Positions 59,263 to 64,000 of a DNA stretch of 64,000 nt are shown in pieces. The notes under the pieces were generated by a model. That model saw only the letters and a list, made by a program, of their open reading frames with translations. It had not been told where the DNA came from and searched no databases. This stretch comes from Stagnimonas sp965279705 (GTDB lineage Bacteria; Pseudomonadota; Gammaproteobacteria; Nevskiales; Nevskiaceae): NCBI GenBank assembly GCA_965279705.1, contig OZ257257.1:434001-498000 (forward strand), read 5' to 3'. The translations under genes and the position numbers were made by a program. The stretch's first letter is position 1. Each line of letters begins with the position of its first letter.

Positions 59263-60527
59263 TGGACAAGTTCATTGTTGGTGGCTCCGGCCCGCTCATG
59301 GGCACCGTTGCAGCAGCAGGCGCCAAAAATGCAGCGCTGCCCATCCTCTGCGCCGCGCTGCTCAGCGACGAGCCGCTGACGGTCACCAACTGCCCCAAGC
59401 TCTGGGACATTGGCACCACCAAAAAGCTGCTCGCCCAGATGGGCGTGACGGTGGCGCAGACCGACTCGCACACGGTCGTGGTCGATGCCAAAACCATCAC
59501 CACCCACATCGCGCCATACGAGCTGGTGCGCACCATGCGCGCGTCGATCCTCGTGCTGGGCCCGCTGGTGGCCTCACGCGGCGAGGCGCATGTCTCGCTG
59601 CCCGGCGGCTGTGCGATTGGTGCGCGTCCGGTGGACTTGCACCTGATGGGCTTGCGGGCGATGGGTGCTGAAATCACCCTCGACGGCGGCTTCGTGCACG
59701 CCAAGTGCGCCAAGCTGAAAGGTGCACGCATCGTCTTTGATGTGGTCACGGTCACCGGTACCGAGAACCTGATGATGGCCGCGACCCTCGCCGACGGCGA
59801 GACGGTACTGGAAAACGCCGCTCGCGAGCCAGAGGTCGTTGACCTCGCCAAATGTCTGCGCGCCATGGGTGCCAAGATCGAAGGCGAGGGCACCACCACC
59901 ATCCGCATTCAGGGTGTCACCAAGTTGCACGCCGCCACTCACAAGGTGCTGCCAGATCGCATCGAGACCGGCACCTTCCTCGCCGCCGCCGCCGCCACGC
60001 GCGGCAAGGTGCGCGTCACCAATACCGACCCTGCGCTGCTCGACGCCGTGCTGGTCAAGCTGCAACAGGCGGGTGCCGTGGTGCGCACCGGCAGCGACTT
60101 CATCGAGGTCGACATGCAGGGCAAGCGACCGTTGGCGGTGAACATCCACACCATGCCACACCCCGGTTTCCCCACCGACATGCAGGCGCAGTTCATGGCG
60201 CTGAATTGCCTCGCGGAAGGCGTGAGCATCATCAAGGAAACCATCTTCGAGAACCGCTTCATGCACGCGCATGAGCTGCTGCGTCTGGGCGCGGATATCC
60301 GTATCGACGGCCACACTGCGATCGTGACCGGCAAGGAGCGCCTCACCGCCGCCCCCATCATGGCCACCGACCTGCGCGCCTCCGCAGCACTGGTGATGGC
60401 CGCGCTCTGCGCCGATGGCGAGACGGTGATCGACCGCGTCTATCACATGGATCGCGGCTACGAGGACATCGAGGGCAAGTTTGCTGCGCTCGGCGCGCAG
60501 ATCAAGCGGGTTGGCAAGCAGTTCTGA
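59262..60527 (+). CDS. murA: UDP-N-acetylglucosamine 1-carboxyvinyltransferase
   Basis: The 421-residue enzyme begins MDKFIVGGSGPLMGTVAAAGAKNA and has the catalytic loop with GGCAIGARPVDLH (Cys in the conserved position). It transfers enolpyruvate from PEP to UDP-GlcNAc, the first committed step of peptidoglycan synthesis. It overlaps ibaG by one base. In many relatives hisG follows directly; here three genes lie between. Confidence 0.97.
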   Translation: MDKFIVGGSGPLMGTVAAAGAKNAALPILCAALLSDEPLTVTNCPKLWDIGTTKKLLAQMGVTVAQTDSHTVVVDAKTITTHIAPYELVRTMRASILVLGPLVASRGEAHVSLPGGCAIGARPVDLHLMGLRAMGAEITLDGGFVHAKCAKLKGARIVFDVVTVTGTENLMMAATLADGETVLENAAREPEVVDLAKCLRAMGAKIEGEGTTTIRIQGVTKLHAATHKVLPDRIETGTFLAAAAATRGKVRVTNTDPALLDAVLVKLQQAGAVVRTGSDFIEVDMQGKRPLAVNIHTMPHPGFPTDMQAQFMALNCLAEGVSIIKETIFENRFMHAHELLRLGADIRIDGHTAIVTGKERLTAAPIMATDLRASAALVMAALCADGETVIDRVYHMDRGYEDIEGKFAALGAQIKRVGKQF

Positions 60528-60549
60528 CGCAATTTGGCATTCAAGGATG

Positions 60550-60608
60550 CCGAACGGTCCGTACAAAACCTTTCGCTGCCGAGCACTGATCGGCGGCGCT
60601 AGGCTGGA
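60550..60608 (+). promoter_or_regulatory. Three-block promoter motif upstream of the dioxygenase gene
   Basis: CCGAAC (60550-60555), 6 bases, TACAAAAC (60562-60569), 29 bases, then CTAGGCTGG (60599-60607). TCCGCTGACC follows at 60611-60620. The three blocks and both spacings recur before the nitroreductase gene (61433-61490). TAGGCT could be a -10 box and the upstream blocks an activator site. The binding protein, perhaps LysR-type, is inferred. Confidence 0.5.
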
Positions 60609-60635
60609 GGTCCGCTGACCGGAGTGCCGCCGACC

Positions 60636-61403
60636 ATGAAAATGCCCGCCCTCTTCATCGGCCACGGCTCGCCGATGAACGCGCTGGAGCGCAATCGCTA
60701 CACCGAGGCTTGGCGCTTGCTGGGTGCGTCAATCCCCAAGCCCAGGGCGGTGCTTTGCATTTCCGCCCATTGGCTTACACGCGGTTTGGCGGTGACGGTC
60801 ATGCCACGCCCGCGCACCATCCACGATTTCGGCGGCTTTCCGCAGGCTTTGTTCGATGTGCAGTACCCGGCACCGGGCAGTGCCACGCTGGCCGCGCGGG
60901 TGTGCGAGTTACTTACGCCACTACCAGTGGCGCTCGACACCGAATGGGGACTCGACCACGGCGCGTGGTCAGTGCTGGTGCATCTGTTCCCACGGGCCGA
61001 TGTGCCGGTGGTGCAGCTCAGTCTGGATGCGACACAGCCCGAGGCCTTCCACTATGCGGTGGGCCAGAAACTCGCGGCGCTGCGGGATGAGGGCGTGCTG
61101 ATCCTCGGCAGCGGCAACGTCGTGCATAACCTGCGGCGGCTCAACATGCAGACGGGCATCGCCCACGACTGGGCGCAGCGCTTCGAGGCCTTTGCCAAGC
61201 ACGCCATCACGGTACGTGACTATGCCGCCCTGATGAAATGGCAGGCGCAGGGTGCGGATGCCGCGCTGTCGACGCCCACGCCCGAGCACTACTGGCCACT
61301 GCTGCCGGTACTGGGTACGCAGGGCACCGATGAGTCCGCCGAGATCGTGATCGACGGCATCGAGCTGGGTGCGATCAGCATGATGACGGTACAGATCGGC
61401 TGA
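60636..61403 (+). CDS. DODA-type extradiol ring-opening dioxygenase family protein
   Basis: The 255-residue protein has the family residues FIGHGSPMNAL (N-terminal His), CISAHWLTRG (His), WGLDHGAWSVL (Asp-His) and GSGNVVHNLR. These residues bind iron or zinc in LigB/DODA-like dioxygenases such as YgiD, which open dihydroxyphenylalanine-type rings. The substrate here is unknown. The start at 60636 is preferred over a GTG four codons earlier. It lies between murA and the nitroreductase, preceded by a shared promoter motif. Confidence 0.88.
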   Translation: MKMPALFIGHGSPMNALERNRYTEAWRLLGASIPKPRAVLCISAHWLTRGLAVTVMPRPRTIHDFGGFPQALFDVQYPAPGSATLAARVCELLTPLPVALDTEWGLDHGAWSVLVHLFPRADVPVVQLSLDATQPEAFHYAVGQKLAALRDEGVLILGSGNVVHNLRRLNMQTGIAHDWAQRFEAFAKHAITVRDYAALMKWQAQGADAALSTPTPEHYWPLLPVLGTQGTDESAEIVIDGIELGAISMMTVQIG

Positions 61404-61432
61404 GAACGCGTTGCGGCGCAGCCTCAAAAAAT

Positions 61433-61490
61433 CCGAACATTCGCTACAGAACAAATTGATTTCGGTTGTGGCGGGACGGGTCTAGTCTGG
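61433..61490 (+). promoter_or_regulatory. Three-block promoter motif upstream of the nitroreductase gene
   Basis: CCGAAC (61433-61438), 6 bases, TACAGAAC (61445-61452), 29 bases, then CTAGTCTGG (61482-61490). TCCGCTGACC follows at 61499-61508. It matches the dioxygenase promoter blocks and spacings, suggesting shared regulation. Confidence 0.5.
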
Positions 61491-61522
61491 CCGCACTCTC
61501 CGCTGACCCAAGGAAACCGAAC

Positions 61523-62164
61523 ATGAGCACCAACACCCTCGACTCGATCAAGCACCGCGTCTCCGCCAACGCCTTCGATACCACCAAGCCGCTCTCCAAA
61601 GCCGAGATCGAAGAGCTGGTGAGCTATGCGCTCGAAGCGCCCTCGTCGTTCGATATTCAGCACACGCGCTTCATCGCGGTGGTGGACGCAGCCCAGAAGG
61701 AGAAGCTGAAAGCGCTCTCCTGGAATCAGGCCAAGGTCGCCGATGCGGCCGTAACTTTCATTATTCTCGGCGACGCGCTGGGCCACGAAAAACTGCCTGA
61801 TCTCGTTGGCCGTGCGGTGAAGGCCGGTGTGTTCGAGCAGGGCGTGGCGGACTACCTCGTCAACGGCGCGGCGGGGTTCTATAGCAACTACACCAACACC
61901 CAGCTGGTGCGCGACGAGGTGATCCGCAGCGCCAGCTTCGCGGCGATGAATCTCATGCTCGCCGCCGATGCCAAGGGTCTGGTCAGCGGGCCGATGATCG
62001 GCTTCGATACGGCTGGCGTGCAGAAGGCTTTCAACATTCCCGAGCGCTACGTGCCGGTGATGACGCTCGCGGTCGGCTACGCGAAAGAATCCGGCAACTG
62101 GCCGCGCAAGCCGCGCCTTACCGTCGCCGAGACACTCGCCTACGACGAAGGCAAGCTGTTCTAG
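61523..62164 (+). CDS. Nitroreductase-family protein
   Basis: The 213-residue FMN-fold protein has the start of the fold KPLSKAEIEELVSYALEAPSSFDIQHTRFI, a middle SASFAAMNLMLAADAKGLVSGPMIGFD and a C-terminal YVPVMTLAVGYAKES. Members reduce nitro groups or quinones with NAD(P)H. The usual RRS motif near the N-terminus is replaced by HRVSANAF, as in some subgroups. The start at 61523 has AAGGAAAC upstream. The gene lies downstream of the dioxygenase and upstream of a leftward GST. Confidence 0.85.
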   Translation: MSTNTLDSIKHRVSANAFDTTKPLSKAEIEELVSYALEAPSSFDIQHTRFIAVVDAAQKEKLKALSWNQAKVADAAVTFIILGDALGHEKLPDLVGRAVKAGVFEQGVADYLVNGAAGFYSNYTNTQLVRDEVIRSASFAAMNLMLAADAKGLVSGPMIGFDTAGVQKAFNIPERYVPVMTLAVGYAKESGNWPRKPRLTVAETLAYDEGKLF

Positions 62165-62239
62165 GCAGTACTTGGGCCTGGGCTACGTCACGCGGCAGAT
62201 GGGTGACCGGCTGGTGACGGGCGAGGCCACAAACCGTAT

Positions 62240-62890
62240 CTAGCCGTAGGGCTCGCTGGCGGCGATGCGGTAGGTCTCGGCGCGGCCGGCGGCATACCAC
62301 TCCTGTAGGGCGGGCAGTGCCAGTACCGCGTCCGCATAGGCCTGGCACACCGCTGGCAAGGCCACGCCATAGGTGACAAAGCGCGTGACCACGGGCGCAT
62401 AGAAGGCATCGGCAGCAGTGAAATCGCCGAACAGGAAAGGGCCTCTGCCGCCGAAGCGCGCGCGGCATTCCGTCCACACTGCCGCAATGCGCTCGATGTC
62501 GGCCAGCACCTCCGGGGTGTGCCCACGGCCCGGGTGCGAGGCGCGGCAGTTCATCGGCATGTGGGTGCGCAAGGCGGTAAAGCCCGAATGCATCTCGGCA
62601 GCCACGCAGCGCGCCAGCGCACGCACCTCGGCATCCTGCGGCCACACCGCCACGCCAGGGTATTGCTCCGCCAGGTATTCGACGATGGCGAGTGAGTCCC
62701 AGACCACCACGTCGCCATCATGCAGCGTCGGCACCTTGCCGCTGGGTGTGTGCAGCCGCAGCTGCTCGCGCGACTCCGGCCCATAGAGCGGTACCAGCAG
62801 CTCCTCGAACGGCAGATCCAGCACCCGCATCAACAGCCAGGGGCGCAGCGACCAGGAGGAATAGTTCTTGTTGCCGATGACCAGTTTCAT
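62240..62890 (-). CDS. Glutathione S-transferase family protein
   Basis: The 216-residue protein has a thioredoxin-fold N-terminal domain (LVIGNKNYSSWSLRPWLLMRVLDLPFEE, then VPTLHDGDVVVWDSLAIVEYLAE with the glutathione-binding cis-proline and ES-like DS). An all-helical C-terminal domain follows. It may conjugate or reduce electrophiles with glutathione. The start at 62890 has AAGGAAATG spaced 7 bases upstream. It is the only leftward gene in the 57.3-64 kb stretch. Confidence 0.9.
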   Translation of the reverse strand: MKLVIGNKNYSSWSLRPWLLMRVLDLPFEELLVPLYGPESREQLRLHTPSGKVPTLHDGDVVVWDSLAIVEYLAEQYPGVAVWPQDAEVRALARCVAAEMHSGFTALRTHMPMNCRASHPGRGHTPEVLADIERIAAVWTECRARFGGRGPFLFGDFTAADAFYAPVVTRFVTYGVALPAVCQAYADAVLALPALQEWYAAGRAETYRIAASEPYG

Positions 62891-62960
62891 GAGCATTTCC
62901 TTACGGTGGTGAAGGGGCAATCCATGAGCGATGACGGGACGAGCCGATACAATGTGCGCT

Positions 62961-63587
62961 ATGGCTTCCAATTTAACCATTGCCCTCTCCAAGGGCCGCA
63001 TTCTCGACGAATCGCTGCCCCTGCTCGCCAAGCTCGGCCTTGCCCCGGCAGGCGATATCGATCGCCTGCTGCGCGTACCCAGCACCGATCCCGAAGTGCA
63101 TTTCCTCATCATCCGCCCCACCGACGTGCCCACCTACGTGGAATACGGTGCGGCCGACATGGGCATCGTCGGCAAGGACATCCTGATGGAGCATGGCGGC
63201 GCGGCCTTGTATGAGCCGCTGGATTTGAACATCGCCCGCTGCCGCCTTTCGGTTGCCGCCCCCAAGGGGTTTGAATACCGCCCTGGCAAGCGCCTGCGCG
63301 TCGCAACCAAATACCCAGAAATCACTAAGCGCCACTACGCCGCGCGCGGTGAACAAGTCGAGATCATCAAGCTGTATGGCTCGATGGAGCTCGCACCGCT
63401 GGTCGGTCTCGCCGATGTAATCGTCGATCTGGTTGCCACCGGCAAGACGCTGGTGGCGAATGGCCTGGTCGAGATCGAGCAGATCTGCCAGGTCACCTCG
63501 CGCCTCGTCGTCAACAAGGCGGCGATGAAGATGAAGCATGCGCGCATCCGGGCGCTCTTGGCCGAGTTTGAAAAGACGACGGGCTAG
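62961..63587 (+). CDS. hisG: ATP phosphoribosyltransferase, short form
   Basis: The 208-residue enzyme has LTIALSKGRILDESLPLL, PTDVPTYVEYGAADMGIVGKD and LYGSMELAPLVGLADVIVDLVATGKTL of HisG. The C-terminal regulatory domain of the long form (about 295 residues) is absent. Short HisG works with HisZ, which must be encoded elsewhere. It starts histidine synthesis. The start at 62961 (MASNLTIAL) is preferred over 62952. hisD follows 3 bases later. Confidence 0.95.
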   Translation: MASNLTIALSKGRILDESLPLLAKLGLAPAGDIDRLLRVPSTDPEVHFLIIRPTDVPTYVEYGAADMGIVGKDILMEHGGAALYEPLDLNIARCRLSVAAPKGFEYRPGKRLRVATKYPEITKRHYAARGEQVEIIKLYGSMELAPLVGLADVIVDLVATGKTLVANGLVEIEQICQVTSRLVVNKAAMKMKHARIRALLAEFEKTTG

Positions 63588-63590
63588 ACG

Positions 63591-64000
63591 ATGACTGTGC
63601 TCATCAACCGCCTCGCCACTGCCGAGGCCGATTTCGAAGTGCGTTTTGCAGCGCTCACCGATCGTGCGCCGGAGTCCTCGCAAGAAGTCACCGCACGCAC
63701 GGTTGAGATCGTCGACGCTATTCGCCTGCGCGGCGATGCGGCGTTGGTCGATTACACCAATCGCTTCGACCGCCGCAGTGTCGGCAACGCCAGCGCATTG
63801 GAGTTGCCCAAGTCGGCACTCGAAGCCGCATGGCACAGCCTGCCCATTGATTTGCAGCAGGCGTTGCAGGCCGCCGCAGCGCGCATCCGCGCCTATGCCG
63901 AGCATCAGAAAATCGCAGAGTGGAGTTTCACTGACGCGCACGGCAACACACTGGGCCAGCGCGTCACGCCGCTGGATCGCGCCGGGTTGTATGTGCCGGG
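63591..64000 (+). CDS. hisD: Histidinol dehydrogenase, N-terminal part (runs off the window)
   Basis: The reading frame starts ATG at 63591 and is open to the window end (136 codons). It matches the N-terminus of HisD: RTVEIVDAIRLRGDAALVDYTNRFDRR and the beginning of the LDRAGLYVPG segment. It makes histidine from histidinol in two NAD-linked oxidations. It lies 3 bases after hisG, forming the start of a histidine operon. Confidence 0.92.
   Translation, partial: MTVLINRLATAEADFEVRFAALTDRAPESSQEVTARTVEIVDAIRLRGDAALVDYTNRFDRRSVGNASALELPKSALEAAWHSLPIDLQQALQAAAARIRAYAEHQKIAEWSFTDAHGNTLGQRVTPLDRAGLYVP

Overview
The window is GC-rich chromosomal DNA from a Gram-negative proteobacterium. It carries the LPS transport genes lptC-lptA-lptB, the Kdo genes kdsD-kdsC, a TonB system and a TonB-dependent receptor. 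Gene content and order point to Gammaproteobacteria, near Nevskiales or Xanthomonadales: maf-rng-yhdP-nit-tldD, kdsD-kdsC-lptCAB-rpoN-hpf-ptsN-rapZ-PTS, bolA(ibaG)-murA-hisG-hisD, and a short-lid adenylate kinase close to mpl. That placement is inference. Some gene neighbourhoods are shared with Betaproteobacteria, and there is no rRNA gene to settle it. Genes are tightly packed, often with ATGA or TGATG junctions. I saw no tRNA, rRNA, CRISPR array, insertion sequence or phage gene, and no gene-free stretch longer than 300 bases.

Layout. 1-7.9 kb: truncated Ser/Thr kinase, HSL-type esterase, TonB-dependent receptor, two-part methyltransferase and PhoX phosphatase. 7.9-11.6 kb: M61 peptidase and acyl-CoA synthetase. 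11.6-13.9 kb: an arsenic operon arsR-arsC-arsH-aquaglyceroporin with no pump gene. 13.9-17.3 kb: GNAT protein, ampG, exonuclease III and pyrE. 17.3-26.7 kb: DUF4124 protein, maf, rng, yhdP, nitrilase, VOC protein and tldD. 26.7-33.5 kb: DUF4126, rsmD, coaD, ferredoxin, gamma-glutamyltransferase and an exbB-exbD-exbD-tonB operon. 33.5-38.5 kb: HD protein, second exonuclease III, Fic protein, purD and ppa. 38.6-45.3 kb: adk, rnd, mpl, a DUF4394 lipoprotein and pmbA.

45.3-57.2 kb is one long leftward block: phr, rsmB-like, kdsD, kdsC, lptC, lptA, lptB, rpoN, hpf, ptsN, rapZ, EIIA-HPr, ptsI. It joins LPS precursor synthesis and export with sigma-54 and a regulatory PTS. Two things stand out. EIIA(Man) and HPr form one continuous reading frame. 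ptsN is broken by an apparent one-base deletion that creates an ATGA stop/start overlap. 57.3-64 kb runs rightward: a two-gene ABC exporter, ibaG, murA, then a redox/detoxification insert (DODA-type dioxygenase, nitroreductase-like protein, leftward GST), then hisG and the start of hisD.

I found no wholly new multi-gene system. The strongest leads are the EIIA-HPr fusion, the split ptsN, the pump-less ars operon with a channel, and a three-block promoter motif with identical spacing in front of the dioxygenase and nitroreductase genes.
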